DNA of 64,000 bases from CAVALG01 sp963630555 (GCA_963630555.1 CAVGND010000003.1:27352-91351); one strand, 5' to 3'; shown: positions 11,265 to 21,486, numbered from the stretch's first letter. Translations and numbers: made by a program. The notes: generated from the letters alone by a model not told the origin.

Positions 11265-12143
11265 ATGGGAATAATCGGTGTGCCGATGGGCTATGTGCTC
11301 AGGTGGCTTATGTCAATTTCCGGCAACAATTTCGCTTTGGCTGTATTCTTGTTTACAATACTCGTAAACCTTGTAATGCTGCCGCTTACGATAAAAACGC
11401 AAAAAACATCCATGAAACAGGCTCGCCTTCGCCCGAAACTTGAAGCAATCAAGAAAAAATACGGGGATGACCGTATGAAGGTTCAGCAGGCAACGCAGGA
11501 ACTTTATACCAAAGAGGGTGTATCGCCTGCCGGCGGCTGTTTGCCTATGGTTTTGCGCCTTGTGTTTATGATGGGCGTTTACGAAGTTATAAGAAAGCCG
11601 ATAAGTTATATTGCCAACCTTAAAGTTTCCGACAAAGCGCTTAAAGCGCTCGGCGGAAGTGCGAAGAGCGAAATCACACTGCTTAAACATATTGATAAAG
11701 CAGGCAAGTATTTCTCCGCATCGGAGATTGAAAAAATCGAGAAGATTGATTTTAACTGGCTCGGTATTCAGTTGACCGAGCGCCCCCATTTCAGTTGGGA
11801 TATTATCGGCGGCTGGGAAAAAATCTGGCTTATCCCCCTGCTTGCATTCGCGGCGGCTATGATAAACAGCATCGTTATGCTTATAATAAATAAAAAAATC
11901 AATCCCGACCAACCCAATATGGCAGGTATGATGCTTACAATGCCGCTTATATCCCTGTTCTTTGCTTTCAGCCTTGAAGGCGCGGTCGGTTTCTATTGGA
12001 TATGCTCAAGTCTTATCTCCTGCGTGGTACAGGCGTTGGTTACCATACGCTACAACCCCAACAGACTTATGGCGGAGGATCGCCTTAAAGCGATTACGGC
12101 ACGCGACATTTACGAAAAAAAGAAAATTTCGGAAGAAAAATAA
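11265..12143 (+). CDS. yidC: Membrane protein insertase YidC/SpoIIIJ
   Basis: A 292-residue polytopic membrane protein of the Oxa1/YidC/Alb3 family. It has the first conserved helix (NNFALAVFLFTILVNLVML), the cytoplasmic coiled coil TQKTSMKQARLRPKLEAIKK, the GCLPMVLRLVFMMGVYEVI helix and later helices ending near SCVVQALVTI. It inserts membrane proteins alone or with Sec. It lacks the lipobox seen in Bacillus SpoIIIJ. Cotranscribed with yidD and khpB. Confidence 0.95.
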   Translation: MGIIGVPMGYVLRWLMSISGNNFALAVFLFTILVNLVMLPLTIKTQKTSMKQARLRPKLEAIKKKYGDDRMKVQQATQELYTKEGVSPAGGCLPMVLRLVFMMGVYEVIRKPISYIANLKVSDKALKALGGSAKSEITLLKHIDKAGKYFSASEIEKIEKIDFNWLGIQLTERPHFSWDIIGGWEKIWLIPLLAFAAAMINSIVMLIINKKINPDQPNMAGMMLTMPLISLFFAFSLEGAVGFYWICSSLISCVVQALVTIRYNPNRLMAEDRLKAITARDIYEKKKISEEK

Positions 12144-12173
12144 TTATCCGTTTTTATATTAGGAGGATCTGAA

Positions 12174-13112
12174 TTGATAAAAGAAGCACTCGGCAAAGCC
12201 GATACGGTTGAAGAAGCAAGGGAACGCGCACTTGCAGGATTAAAGGCCAAAAACAAGATTAAAGATACCGCGGATATCCGGTACGAAGTTCTGGAAATGC
12301 CCAAAGCCAAGGTTTTGGGATTGTTCGGCGGCAAACTTGCCGTCGTTAAGGCATTTGTTGAATTACCCGATGAAAAACCGGCAAAAAAACAACCCGCAAA
12401 AGGTGACCGGCAGAAGGCACCTGCCGATAAAAAGGCTCAACCCGAAAAGAAAGAAAAAAACGCTCCGGCAAAGGGCGAAAATACCGGTGCTGCCGCCGCC
12501 GAGGCTGCGGGCGTACCTGTTGACAGGCTTGAAAAGTCGGGCAACGCCGCAAAGGCTGCAGCATATATAACCGAAATTCTGAAAGAACTCGGCTGCAATG
12601 ATGTTAAAATGACGGTTGACGAAAAGGATGACGGTGCGGCAATAAATGTTGAGGGTGATAACCTCGGCGTTGTAATAGGCCGCCGCGGTGAAACGCTTGA
12701 CGCACTGCAGTACCTTGCCTCGCTTGCGGCAAGCAAGAAGGGCGAGGGATATTACCGCGTAGTAATAAATGTGGGCGATTACCGCGAAAAACGCGCCGCC
12801 TCGCTTGAGGGATTGGCAAAAAAGACCGCCGCAACAGCCATCAGACTTCATCGCAGCCGCTCACTTGAGCCGATGAACCCGTATGAGCGCAGAATAGTTC
12901 ATACCGCAATACAGGGTGTTGAAGGCGTTACCTCCAAATCAATAGGCGAAGGGTCAAGAAGACACGTCGTAATCATTCCCGATAATGCCGAGCGCCGCCC
13001 GCGCGGAAACTACGGCAGGGAACGTGCCGCATATAATGCCGTGCCTGCACAGGAAACCGAAAAGAGGGCTGACGCTCAAAGTATGCCGCTTTACGGAAGA
13101 ATAGATAAGTAG
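12174..13112 (+). CDS. khpB: RNA-binding protein KhpB (Jag/SpoIIIJ-associated)
   Basis: A 312-residue protein with the three Jag parts in order: Jag-N (residues 1-55, ending near KVLGLFGGKLAVV), a Lys/Ala/Glu-rich linker (about 60-115), a KH domain containing GVVIGRRGETLDALQYLASL, and an R3H domain with NPYERRIVHTA and EGSRRHVVI. It binds RNA, and in streptococci its homologue affects cell division. The start is TTG 12174, eight bases after a perfect AGGAGG. It is the last gene before a terminator. Confidence 0.94.
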   Translation: MIKEALGKADTVEEARERALAGLKAKNKIKDTADIRYEVLEMPKAKVLGLFGGKLAVVKAFVELPDEKPAKKQPAKGDRQKAPADKKAQPEKKEKNAPAKGENTGAAAAEAAGVPVDRLEKSGNAAKAAAYITEILKELGCNDVKMTVDEKDDGAAINVEGDNLGVVIGRRGETLDALQYLASLAASKKGEGYYRVVINVGDYREKRAASLEGLAKKTAATAIRLHRSRSLEPMNPYERRIVHTAIQGVEGVTSKSIGEGSRRHVVIIPDNAERRPRGNYGRERAAYNAVPAQETEKRADAQSMPLYGRIDK

Positions 13113-13118
13113 TTTAAA

Positions 13119-13160
13119 ACCTCGGGGCGTATTCTGCGGATTTGCCTCGGGGTATTTTTT
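13119..13160 (+). terminator. Rho-independent terminator after khpB
   Basis: ACCTCGGGGC at 13119-13128 pairs in RNA with GCCTCGGGGT at 13144-13153, with two G-U pairs, and is followed by ATTTTTT. It looks like a direct repeat at DNA level but folds as a ten-pair stem. Confidence 0.75.
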
Positions 13161-13225
13161 GAATATGGCAATATTTTCTCTTTCGGGTGTATTCCGGCAT
13201 ATTAACCGTGAAAGGAAGCGCTGTT

Positions 13226-13408
13226 ATGGATATACGGACAGGGGATAGAATTATAATGAAAAAACCGCACCCGTGCGGCGGCAACGAATTTACCGTTCTG
13301 CGCGTGGGTATGGATTTTAAAATAAAATGCGAAAAATGCGGCAGAGAAATAATGCTGCCGCGGCAAAAGGCGGAAAAAAGAATAAAATCGGTTGAAAGAA
13401 CCGATTGA
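13226..13408 (+). CDS. DUF951 small zinc-finger-like protein
   Basis: A 60-residue protein with the DUF951 pattern: GDRIIMKKPHPCGGNEFTVL, then RVGMDFKIKCEKCGREIMLPR. The cysteines in PHPCGG and CEKCG could bind zinc. Its function is unknown. ATG 13226 follows AAAGGAAG, and an upstream in-frame start is less likely. In Firmicutes this small gene commonly sits among translation or replication genes; here it precedes prfA. Confidence 0.85.
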   Translation: MDIRTGDRIIMKKPHPCGGNEFTVLRVGMDFKIKCEKCGREIMLPRQKAEKRIKSVERTD

Positions 13409-13450
13409 AGAATGGATCTTTACCGCAATTTAATTTAAAGGGATTAATTT

Positions 13451-14524
13451 ATGTTTGATAAACTGAAACAGGTAGAAGAAAGATTTAACGAGATCGCCGC
13501 ACTGTTGGCTGACCCCGAAATTTTTTCGGATCGGGAAAACTTTAAAAAATTAATGAAAGAGCATAAGCAGTTGACGCCTATCGTGGAAAAATACCGCGAG
13601 TACCGCGGGGCTAAACAAAGTTATGAGGAAGCGCACGGGATACTCTCGGACGGTGGGGTTGACCCTGAACTCAAACTGCTCGCCGAAGAACAGAAAAACG
13701 AGGCTGAAGCGGATATACAGCGCATTTCGGAAGAACTTAAAGTTCTTCTGCTGCCGCAAGACCCGAACGACGATAAAAATGTAATAATAGAGATCCGCGG
13801 CGGCGCAGGCGGCGAGGAAGCCGCACTGTTTGCGGCGGCGCTTACAAGAATGTACAGTATGTACGCCGAAACCAAGCGTTGGAAGATCGAAACCGTCGGT
13901 GCAAACGAAACCGAACTCGGCGGATATAAAGAAATAAGTATGACGGTGGAGGGTGAGGGCGCTTATTCGCGCCTTAAATACGAAAGCGGCGTCCACCGTG
14001 TTCAGCGTGTACCCGAAACCGAAACTTCGGGCAGGATACACACTTCAACCGTTACAGTAGCCGTGCTGCCCGAGGCTGACGAGGTTGAACTTGAAATCAA
14101 CCCTGCCGATTTGCAGATTGACACCTACCGTTCAAGCGGTGCGGGCGGACAGCACGTCAACAAGACCGAATCCGCAATACGCATAACCCATATCCCCACG
14201 GGCACGGTGGTTGAATGTCAGGACGAACGCAGCCAGCACAAAAACCGCGAAAAGGCGATGCGCGTTCTGCGCTCAAGAATATATGAAAAAATGATGGCGG
14301 AACAGACCGACGCCATAGCGTCCGACAGGCGCGCGCAGGTCGGAACGGGCGACCGTTCAGAGCGGATACGTACCTATAACTATCCGCAAGGCAGGGTCAC
14401 CGACCACAGAATAGGGCTTACCCTTTATAAACTCGAGCAGGTGCTTAACGGCGACCTTGACGAGATCATAGATTCGCTTATAACATATTACAGAACCGAA
14501 ATGTTGAAATCAGGTAATGAATAA
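13451..14524 (+). CDS. prfA: Peptide chain release factor 1
   Basis: A 357-residue class I release factor recognising UAA and UAG. The GGQ catalytic motif is at 232-234 ([15 protein letters not shown]). The stop-codon tripeptide region reads [15 protein letters not shown], with PET at 188-190 in the PxT form expected for RF1. Full length. The stop overlaps the start of tsaC by one base. No PrmC methyltransferase gene is adjacent. Confidence 0.97.
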   Translation: MFDKLKQVEERFNEIAALLADPEIFSDRENFKKLMKEHKQLTPIVEKYREYRGAKQSYEEAHGILSDGGVDPELKLLAEEQKNEAEADIQRISEELKVLLLPQDPNDDKNVIIEIRGGAGGEEAALFAAALTRMYSMYAETKRWKIETVGANETELGGYKEISMTVEGEGAYSRLKYESGVHRVQRVPETETSGRIHTSTVTVAVLPEADEVELEINPADLQIDTYRSSGAGGQHVNKTESAIRITHIPTGTVVECQDERSQHKNREKAMRVLRSRIYEKMMAEQTDAIASDRRAQVGTGDRSERIRTYNYPQGRVTDHRIGLTLYKLEQVLNGDLDEIIDSLITYYRTEMLKSGNE

Positions 14525-15561
14525 TGGATACTCTGAAAACCGCTAAACTTAACGCATTGGGCGGCGGCAGACGCGCCGCCGTATTGCAGGCGGCTGAAAT
14601 AATCAAAAACGGCGGACTGGTCGCTTTCCCTACCGAAACGGTATACGGGCTGGGGGCTGACGCATTTAACGGCGCAGCGGTAAAACGCATATTTGCCGCC
14701 AAAGGCCGCCCGCAGGATAATCCGCTTATTGTACATATAAGCGATATTTCAATGCTGCCGCCGCTTGTTAAAAACATACCCGACTCAGCAAAAAAATGTG
14801 CCGAAAAATTCTGGCCGGGACCCTTTACAATGATATTGCCGAAAAGCGATTTAATCCCCGACGAAGTCAGCGCAGGGCTTGAAACGGTGGCAATACGCTT
14901 CCCGTCCGACCCAATCGCGCAGGAACTTATATCGGCGGCAGGCACACCTATCGCCGCGCCGAGCGCGAACCTTTCCGGCTCACCGAGCCCCACCACCGCC
15001 GAGCACTGCATTAAAGACCTTGACGGCAGGGTGGAAGCAATTTTAATGGGTAACCCCTGCGCCGTCGGCGTGGAGTCTACCGTTATCACATTAGCGGGTG
15101 AACGCCCTCGGCTTTTACGGCCGGGCGGAGTAACCCCAGAACAGTTAAGGGAATTGCTGCCCGATCTGGAAATTGACCGTGCCGTATTGCAGGAACCGGA
15201 AAAGGGCACGCGCGTGGCAAGCCCCGGTATGAAATATAAGCACTATTCCCCGAAAACGAGGGTAATAATGATAGAAGGCGAATCCGAACGATTTGCGGAA
15301 TATGTTAATTCACACGCAGCGGACGGCGTTTGCGCCCTTTGCTGTGACGAAGAAAAGGCGGCGCTTAACGTGCCGTCGCTTACCTACGGCAGTTTGTCCG
15401 ACGATTCGCAAAAAGCCGCAGAACTTTTCGGCGCATTGCGGAATGTTGACAAAATGAACTGCAACCTGTGCTATGCTCACGCTCCGCACAAAAGCGGCGT
15501 CGGTCTTGCGGTTTATAACCGTCTTATACGTGCCGCCGGATTTGAGGTGATTGCCGTTTGA
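14524..15561 (+). CDS. tsaC: Threonylcarbamoyl-AMP synthase (Sua5/YwlC type)
   Basis: A 345-residue protein that makes threonylcarbamoyl-AMP for t6A modification of tRNA. The YrdC-like domain spans residues 15-205 (GGLVAFPTETVYGLGADAF, PSANLSGSPSPT and GVESTV). A linker and a Sua5 C-terminal domain follow (about 220-345; PGMKYKHYSPK). The extra domain marks it as the Sua5 form rather than short TsaC. It is coupled by overlap to prfA and coaE. Confidence 0.95.
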   Translation: MDTLKTAKLNALGGGRRAAVLQAAEIIKNGGLVAFPTETVYGLGADAFNGAAVKRIFAAKGRPQDNPLIVHISDISMLPPLVKNIPDSAKKCAEKFWPGPFTMILPKSDLIPDEVSAGLETVAIRFPSDPIAQELISAAGTPIAAPSANLSGSPSPTTAEHCIKDLDGRVEAILMGNPCAVGVESTVITLAGERPRLLRPGGVTPEQLRELLPDLEIDRAVLQEPEKGTRVASPGMKYKHYSPKTRVIMIEGESERFAEYVNSHAADGVCALCCDEEKAALNVPSLTYGSLSDDSQKAAELFGALRNVDKMNCNLCYAHAPHKSGVGLAVYNRLIRAAGFEVIAV

Positions 15562-16154
15562 AAATAATCGGTATGACCGGACCGACGGGTTCCGGTAAAT
15601 CTACGGTTGCCGAATCGGCGAAAAAACTCGGTTTCTTCGTTATAGACGCCGACAATATTTCAAGACAGGTCACGATTTCCGAAATATTGCTTATTAAACA
15701 GTTGCGAATGAGTTTCGGTAACGGTATAATTAAAGATGACGGAAGCCTTGACCGTAAGGCACTCGCACGCGCCGCATTTAAAACAGAGGCACGAAAAAAC
15801 GAACTGCAAAGAATTATTTTTCCGTATATAAAAAATCAAATAGCAAAAGATATGGAAAAAGCGAAAAGTGAGGGGTATAAATATTGTCTGCTTGACGCAC
15901 CGACGCTTTTTGAAAGCGGACTTGACTCGGTCTGCGATGTGACGGTTGCGGTGCTGTGCAACCGTGATGAGAGAAAACGCCGAATACTTCTGCGTGACGG
16001 GTTGACCGAAGAGGATGCCGAAATACGGCTCGGCGCAGGTGAAACGGATGAATATTATAAGGAACGCGCCGATAAAATTATCTACAATAACGGCAATATA
16101 GCCGAATTTTGCGAAAATGCAATAAAATTTTTAACGGAGGAGCAAGAACTATGA
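15558..16154 (+). CDS. coaE: Dephospho-CoA kinase
   Basis: A 198-residue P-loop kinase catalysing the last step of coenzyme A synthesis. The P-loop is GPTGSGKSTVAESA, followed by VIDADNISRQV, and the LID region lies near RDERKRRILLRDGLTEEDA. Length is normal. The start is TTG 15558, overlapping the tsaC stop. The last four bases overlap the aminopeptidase start. Confidence 0.93.
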   Translation: MKIIGMTGPTGSGKSTVAESAKKLGFFVIDADNISRQVTISEILLIKQLRMSFGNGIIKDDGSLDRKALARAAFKTEARKNELQRIIFPYIKNQIAKDMEKAKSEGYKYCLLDAPTLFESGLDSVCDVTVAVLCNRDERKRRILLRDGLTEEDAEIRLGAGETDEYYKERADKIIYNNGNIAEFCENAIKFLTEEQEL

Positions 16155-17557
16155 TTGAAAAATCTGATGCTGTAAAAAAATTAAAAGACGAACTTTTTTA
16201 TGAAAAAAAGAACGGCAGAAATCTTGTAAATGACGAAGTTTTAAAAGCCGGCGACGAATTTTGCGCCGATTACTGCAAATTTTTAGGCAAAGCAAAGACC
16301 GAGCGCCTTGCGGTGCGTGAAACTTTGGCACTTGCTGCCGAGAAAGGATTTACCGAATTCGACCCCGATAAGAAATATAAAGCGGGCGACAAGGTGTATG
16401 TCAACAATCACGGAAAATCGGTCATCCTTGCCGTTATAGGCAAGCGCCCGATTAAAGAGGGCGTTAAGATAACCGCTTCACACATAGATTCGCCGCGCCT
16501 TGACCTTAAGCCCAACCCGCTTTACGAAAGCGGCGACCTTGCTTATTTTAAAACCCATTACTACGGCGGAATTAAAAAATACCAATGGGCGACAATTCCG
16601 CTTTCGCTTTACGGCGTCGTTGTAAAACGCGACGGCAGCCGCGTTGAAATTTCAATCGGTGATAGCGAGGGTGATCCCTGCTTTGTGGTAAGCGACCTGC
16701 TGCCGCACCTGGCTGCCGAGCAGAGCAAACGCACTTTATCGGACGGCATTAGGGGCGAAGAACTTAATATCCTTATCGGTTCGCACCCCTTTAAAGCCGA
16801 CGAGGGCTCCGACCTTGTGAAACTTAATATAATTAAAATTCTTAACGAAAAATACGGCATAACCGAGGGTGATTTTCTCTCGGCTGAACTGGAGGCTGTA
16901 CCGTCATATATGCCGCGCGATGTGGGCTTTGACCGTTCGCTTATAGGCGCTTACGGTCATGACGACCGTGTCTGCGCTTACCCTGCGCTGCGTGCGGTTC
17001 TTGATGTTGAAAGCCCCGAAAAAACCGTTCTTACCGTCCTGGCGGATAAGGAAGAAATCGGGTCGGACGGCAACACAGGACTTAACTCTTCTTTCCTTAA
17101 ATATTTTATAGAGGATTTGGCAGCAGCCGAAGGACTTACCGCAGGGCGCGTGCTGCGTGTTTCAAAATGCCTGTCGGCTGACGTTAATTCGGCTTACGAC
17201 CCCACTTTCAGCGATGTGTTTGAGCCGAAAAACTCTTCCTTCCTCAACGGCGGTGCGGTTATCACCAAATATACGGGCGCACGCGGCAAAAGCGGAACAA
17301 GCGACGCATCGGCTGAATATGTCGGCGAAATCCGCAAAATGCTTTGCGACGCCGATATCATCTGGCAGACGGGCGAACTCGGCAAAGTTGACGCAGGCGG
17401 CGGCGGCACGGTTGCAATGTTTATTGCAAACCTCGGCGTTGACACGGTCGACCTCGGCGTTCCCGTGCTTGCTATGCACGCACCGTTTGAAATAGTTGCA
17501 AAGTTCGATGTGTATATGACCTATCTCACCGTGCTTGAATTCTACAAAACACTTTAA
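16151..17557 (+). CDS. apeB: M18 family zinc aminopeptidase
   Basis: A 468-residue protein of the M18 aspartyl aminopeptidase family. Probable metal ligands appear in ASHIDSPRLDLKP (histidine), GAYGHDDRVCAYPA (aspartate), ADKEEIGSDGNTG (catalytic glutamate pair) and the C-terminal AMHAPFEIV (histidine). It removes N-terminal acidic or neutral residues from peptides in the cytoplasm. ATG 16151 follows GGAGGAGC; the frame is open further upstream, but inside coaE. Confidence 0.92.
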   Translation: MIEKSDAVKKLKDELFYEKKNGRNLVNDEVLKAGDEFCADYCKFLGKAKTERLAVRETLALAAEKGFTEFDPDKKYKAGDKVYVNNHGKSVILAVIGKRPIKEGVKITASHIDSPRLDLKPNPLYESGDLAYFKTHYYGGIKKYQWATIPLSLYGVVVKRDGSRVEISIGDSEGDPCFVVSDLLPHLAAEQSKRTLSDGIRGEELNILIGSHPFKADEGSDLVKLNIIKILNEKYGITEGDFLSAELEAVPSYMPRDVGFDRSLIGAYGHDDRVCAYPALRAVLDVESPEKTVLTVLADKEEIGSDGNTGLNSSFLKYFIEDLAAAEGLTAGRVLRVSKCLSADVNSAYDPTFSDVFEPKNSSFLNGGAVITKYTGARGKSGTSDASAEYVGEIRKMLCDADIIWQTGELGKVDAGGGGTVAMFIANLGVDTVDLGVPVLAMHAPFEIVAKFDVYMTYLTVLEFYKTL

Positions 17558-17579
17558 TTATTTTAGGGAGTGAAATTTA

Positions 17580-18596
17580 ATGACAATTTTAGTAACCGGC
17601 GGCGCCGGATATATCGGCAGCCATACCTGTGTTGAACTTTTAAACAACGGGTACGATGTAATTGTGGCGGATAATCTTGCAAACAGCAATGAAGAATCAC
17701 TGCGAAGAGTTGAAAAAATAACGGGCAAAACCCTTAAATTTTATAAGGCGGACATATGCGACCGTGCCGCAACGGATAAAATTTTTGATGAAAATAAAAT
17801 CGACGCCGTAATACATTTTGCGGGGCTTAAAGCGGTCGGCGAATCGGCAAAAATACCGCTTGAGTACTATGAAAACAACCTGGGCTCAACCTTTACTCTG
17901 TGCGAAAGTATGCGTGCCCACGGCTGCAAAGCCCTGGTTTTCTCGTCCTCCGCAACCGTATACGGCGATAAAAACGAGGTTCCGTTTGACGAAACCATGC
18001 CCATTACCACAACAAGCAGCCCTTACGGAAGAACCAAACTGTTTATAGAACAGATTTTAACCGATGTTTACAATGCCGATAAAGACCGGTCGATCGTTCT
18101 GCTTCGCTACTTTAATCCCATCGGTGCGCACGAAAGCGGAACAATAGGCGAAGATCCGCGCGGCATTCCCAACAATCTTATGCCGTTTATATCACAGGTT
18201 GCCGTAGGAAAACGCGAAAAATTAAGCGTTTTCGGCAACGATTACCCGACCCGTGACGGCACCTGCATCAGGGATTACATTCATGTTGTGGATTTGGCGG
18301 AAGGCCATGTCAAAGCGGTTGAATATGCGCTGCATCACAAAACCTGCGAGGCGATAAACCTCGGCACCGGCAACGGCACAAGCGTGCTTGAACTTGTGCA
18401 CGCTTTTGAAAAGGCATCGGGCGTTAAGGTCAATTATGAAATAACCGCACGCCGCCCCGGCGATATTGCCGAAAACTACGCAAAAGCGGATAAGGCGCAG
18501 AAACTGCTCGGCTGGAAGGCTAAACGCAGTATCGAGGATATGTGCGTTGACAGTTGGCGTTGGCAGAAAAACAATCCCAACGGTTACGGCGAGTGA
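17580..18596 (+). CDS. galE: UDP-glucose 4-epimerase
   Basis: A 338-residue short-chain dehydrogenase-type enzyme interconverting UDP-glucose and UDP-galactose. The NAD-binding motif is VTGGAGYIGSHTC at the N-terminus, and the catalytic Ser/Tyr/Lys set is SSSATVYG and SPYGRTK. The segments RYFNPIGAHESGTIGEDPRG and DYIHVVDLAEGH are nearly invariant in GalE. It stands alone, without other gal genes, so a cell-envelope sugar supply role is likely. Confidence 0.96.
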   Translation: MTILVTGGAGYIGSHTCVELLNNGYDVIVADNLANSNEESLRRVEKITGKTLKFYKADICDRAATDKIFDENKIDAVIHFAGLKAVGESAKIPLEYYENNLGSTFTLCESMRAHGCKALVFSSSATVYGDKNEVPFDETMPITTTSSPYGRTKLFIEQILTDVYNADKDRSIVLLRYFNPIGAHESGTIGEDPRGIPNNLMPFISQVAVGKREKLSVFGNDYPTRDGTCIRDYIHVVDLAEGHVKAVEYALHHKTCEAINLGTGNGTSVLELVHAFEKASGVKVNYEITARRPGDIAENYAKADKAQKLLGWKAKRSIEDMCVDSWRWQKNNPNGYGE

Positions 18597-18670
18597 TACT
18601 TTAACGCTTTACAAGATGTTCGGTTCCCGATTAAATAACGGCTGTTCGACAGTTTTAAAGAGGTGTGATT

Positions 18671-19357
18671 ATGGGTTATTACGGTTTTGACTATTATTAT
18701 CTTTTGCTTGTGCTGCCGGCGTTTTTAATTTCGCTTATCGCACAAATCAAGGTTAAAACAACATTTTCAAAATATTCGTCGGTCGGCTCCCCGCTTACCG
18801 GCAGGCAGGCTGCGGAGCGCGTACTTGCCGCCGCCGGCGTAAACGGTGTTCGGATAGAACGGGTTTCCGGTAATCTGACCGACCATTACGACCCGCGCGG
18901 CAATGTTATCCGCCTTTCCGACAGCGTGTTCGATTCAAACAGCGTTTCGGCTGTAGGCGTTGCGTGCCATGAGGCAGGGCATGCGGTGCAGTACGCCGTC
19001 GGCTACGCGCCCATAAAAATCCGCGCTGCGGTCATTCCGGCGTGTCAGTTCGGCTCAAGCTTTTCCTGGATAGCACTTATAATGGGTCTGATTTTAAATT
19101 CATCACCGCTTATTTGGGCGGGTATCGCATTGTTTTCGCTTGTTGTACTCTTCCAACTTATAACCCTGCCTGTGGAATTTGATGCGTCACGCCGCGCAAT
19201 GTCGGCAATACGCTCGGGCGGAATTTTGAATGATTCGCAGGCTAAGGGTGCGCGCCGTGTGCTTTCGGCGGCTGCTATGACATATGTTGCCGCGCTGCTT
19301 GTGTCCCTTGCCCAACTTTTAAGACTTGTACTGCTTTTCGGCAAGCGGAACGACTGA
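18671..19357 (+). CDS. YugP-type membrane zinc metallopeptidase
   Basis: A 228-residue protein of the Zn_peptidase_2/YugP family. An N-terminal membrane helix (YYYLLLVLPAFLISLIAQI) is followed by the active-site motif ACHEAGHAVQYA (HExxH) and two or three more hydrophobic helices toward the C-terminus. Substrates are unknown. ATG 18671 follows GAGGTGTG. It sits between galE and pncB without obvious functional links. Confidence 0.9.
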   Translation: MGYYGFDYYYLLLVLPAFLISLIAQIKVKTTFSKYSSVGSPLTGRQAAERVLAAAGVNGVRIERVSGNLTDHYDPRGNVIRLSDSVFDSNSVSAVGVACHEAGHAVQYAVGYAPIKIRAAVIPACQFGSSFSWIALIMGLILNSSPLIWAGIALFSLVVLFQLITLPVEFDASRRAMSAIRSGGILNDSQAKGARRVLSAAAMTYVAALLVSLAQLLRLVLLFGKRND

Positions 19358-19400
19358 CAAAAATATATTTTAACGCACAAACGAATGGAGAGATGCAGCA

Positions 19401-20843
19401 ATGATGAAAAGAGATTTGCCTATGCTTATGGATTTGTATGAAGCTACCATGTCAAGCGGTCTTATACAATCCGGCAAGGGCGATACAATAAGTTATTTTG
19501 ATATGTTTTTCAGAAGAATACCCGATGACGGCGGTTTTGCCGTTATGGCAGGGCTGCACCAATTGATTGAATATCTTGATAATCTTAAATTCTCCGACGA
19601 AGATGTCAGGTATTTCCGTTCGCTTAACCTGTTTTGCGACGAATTTTTGGATATGCTTGCGAACTTTAAATTCACCTGCGATGTCTGGGCAATACCGGAG
19701 GGTACGCCAATATTCCCCAAAGAGCCGATAATCACGGTTCGCGGGCCGGTTTCGCAGGCTATGCTTATTGAAACAATGCTCCTGCTTTGCGTTAATCATC
19801 AGTCACTCATTGCCACAAAATCAAACCGTATTGTCCGCGCGGCTGACGGCAGAGGGGTTATGGAGTTCGGCGCACGCCGTGCCCACGGATATGACGCCAG
19901 CGTTTACGGTGCTCGTGCTTCGTTTATTGCGGGCTGCGTAGGAACCTCCTGCGTTAAGGCCGGCATGGATTTCGGAATACCCGTTTCGGGCACAATGGCT
20001 CATTCATGGGTTCAACTGTTCGACAGTGAGTATGAAGCCTTTAAGACCTATGCCGAGCATTACCCTGACAGTTGCCTTTTGCTTGTTGATACCTATAATG
20101 TGCTTAAATCGGGAATACCCAACGCCATAAAGGTGTTCAACGAAGTGCTTAAACCCCGGGGTTACAGACCCCTCGGTATCCGTATAGACAGCGGCGATAT
20201 CACCTACCTTACCAAAAAGGTAAGAAAAATGCTTGATAACGCAGGTTACCCCGACTGCAAAATATGTGTTTCCAACTCTCTGGACGAATATAATATTCGG
20301 GATATGCTGGTTCAGGGTGCGAAGGTTGACTCTTTCGGTGTTGGCGAACGGCTTATTACCGCGTCAAGCGAGGCGGTATTCGGCGGAGTTTATAAGATAG
20401 TTGCCGTTGAGGATGAAAACGGCAAGATTATCCCAAGAATAAAAATAAGCGAGAATGTCGAGAAGATTACAATTCCCTGCTTTAAAACCTGCTGGCGCCT
20501 TTACGATAACGAAAGCGGCAACGCAATTGCCGATGTTATTACCATGGCGGACGAGGTTATTGATGATTCAAAACCGTATGAAATTTTTGACCCCGAGCAT
20601 ACATGGAAACGCAAAACGGTAACAAACTTCACCGCACGCCGCCTGCAGGAACAGATTTTCAAGGGCGGAAAGTGTGTTTACGAAAATCCCTCAACAGCCG
20701 ATGTGAAAAATTACTGCAAACAGCAGATAGATAACCTTTGGGACGAAGTTAAGAGGTTTGAAAAACCTCATACTTACTATGTTGACCTGTCACAAAGGCT
20801 TTGGGATAAGCAGCATGAACTGCTTAATAAATATTCCGACTGA
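19401..20843 (+). CDS. pncB: Nicotinate phosphoribosyltransferase
   Basis: A 480-residue enzyme of NAD salvage that joins nicotinate and PRPP. The family pattern is clear: LMDLYEATMSSGLIQ at the N-terminus, EFGARRAHGYDASVYGARAS, SGTMAHSWVQLF and RIDSGDITYLTKKVRKML. Length matches the Gram-positive form. A second ATG at 19404 is equally possible as start. No nicotinamidase or nadE lies beside it. Confidence 0.95.
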   Translation: MMKRDLPMLMDLYEATMSSGLIQSGKGDTISYFDMFFRRIPDDGGFAVMAGLHQLIEYLDNLKFSDEDVRYFRSLNLFCDEFLDMLANFKFTCDVWAIPEGTPIFPKEPIITVRGPVSQAMLIETMLLLCVNHQSLIATKSNRIVRAADGRGVMEFGARRAHGYDASVYGARASFIAGCVGTSCVKAGMDFGIPVSGTMAHSWVQLFDSEYEAFKTYAEHYPDSCLLLVDTYNVLKSGIPNAIKVFNEVLKPRGYRPLGIRIDSGDITYLTKKVRKMLDNAGYPDCKICVSNSLDEYNIRDMLVQGAKVDSFGVGERLITASSEAVFGGVYKIVAVEDENGKIIPRIKISENVEKITIPCFKTCWRLYDNESGNAIADVITMADEVIDDSKPYEIFDPEHTWKRKTVTNFTARRLQEQIFKGGKCVYENPSTADVKNYCKQQIDNLWDEVKRFEKPHTYYVDLSQRLWDKQHELLNKYSD

Positions 20844-20855
20844 GGTGACTTTACC

Positions 20856-21452
20856 ATGAGAAAAATCACTGTTTTTGCACTTTGCGCCATCCTTGCCCTT
20901 TCAACTTTTATCGCCGCTTGCGGCAATAAAAAAACTGTTGACAACAAGCAGGGTGATGTCGACCCCGAAGCGCTTGAAGCAAGTGCCGAAGAAGGCGAAA
21001 TAACGGGTTTGCCCTTCACAATCGGCGATAATGCGGCAAGCGTAAAAGCGCATTACACAAAAAAAGAAAACGGGAAGTCCGTAAAGAATTATAATGAGAG
21101 CAAAAGCGGCGAATACCCAACCGTAACCACGGACGACGCGGTTTATTATTTCTCTGCCGATGACGATACCCTGCTTGCCGCGGTTTCATTTAAAAATGAT
21201 ACATATAACTTCCGCTTCGGCACAAATACCGTAAGCGATGTACGCTATTTTTTGGGCAACGGCTATGAAGAAAGGCCGACAGCCGACAGCCTTACCTTCT
21301 TGCCGGATGGCATCGTTTCTGGCGATAATATTATGACATTGACCTATCCCTACGGCGACTGCGGTATGAAATTTATTTTCAGCAACACCAAACTTTCGGC
21401 GATTGTGTTGTTTAATAACGCGAAGTTCGATTTTTCTAAATGCACCGCCTGA
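20856..21452 (+). CDS. Lipoprotein of unknown function
   Basis: A 198-residue protein with a lipoprotein signal peptide (MRKITVFALCAILALSTF) and lipobox IAAC at about residue 22, so it is anchored to the outside of the membrane. The mature part begins with an acidic stretch (GDVDPEALEASAEEGEI). A beta-rich domain with alternating charged and aromatic residues follows (AVYYFSADDDTLLAAVSF). I do not recognise the domain. The gene follows pncB by 12 bases and precedes the ABC exporter. Confidence 0.75.
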   Translation: MRKITVFALCAILALSTFIAACGNKKTVDNKQGDVDPEALEASAEEGEITGLPFTIGDNAASVKAHYTKKENGKSVKNYNESKSGEYPTVTTDDAVYYFSADDDTLLAAVSFKNDTYNFRFGTNTVSDVRYFLGNGYEERPTADSLTFLPDGIVSGDNIMTLTYPYGDCGMKFIFSNTKLSAIVLFNNAKFDFSKCTA

Positions 21453-21486
21453 AACGCCGTATTCTTAAGAAAGGCAGCAGCCGATT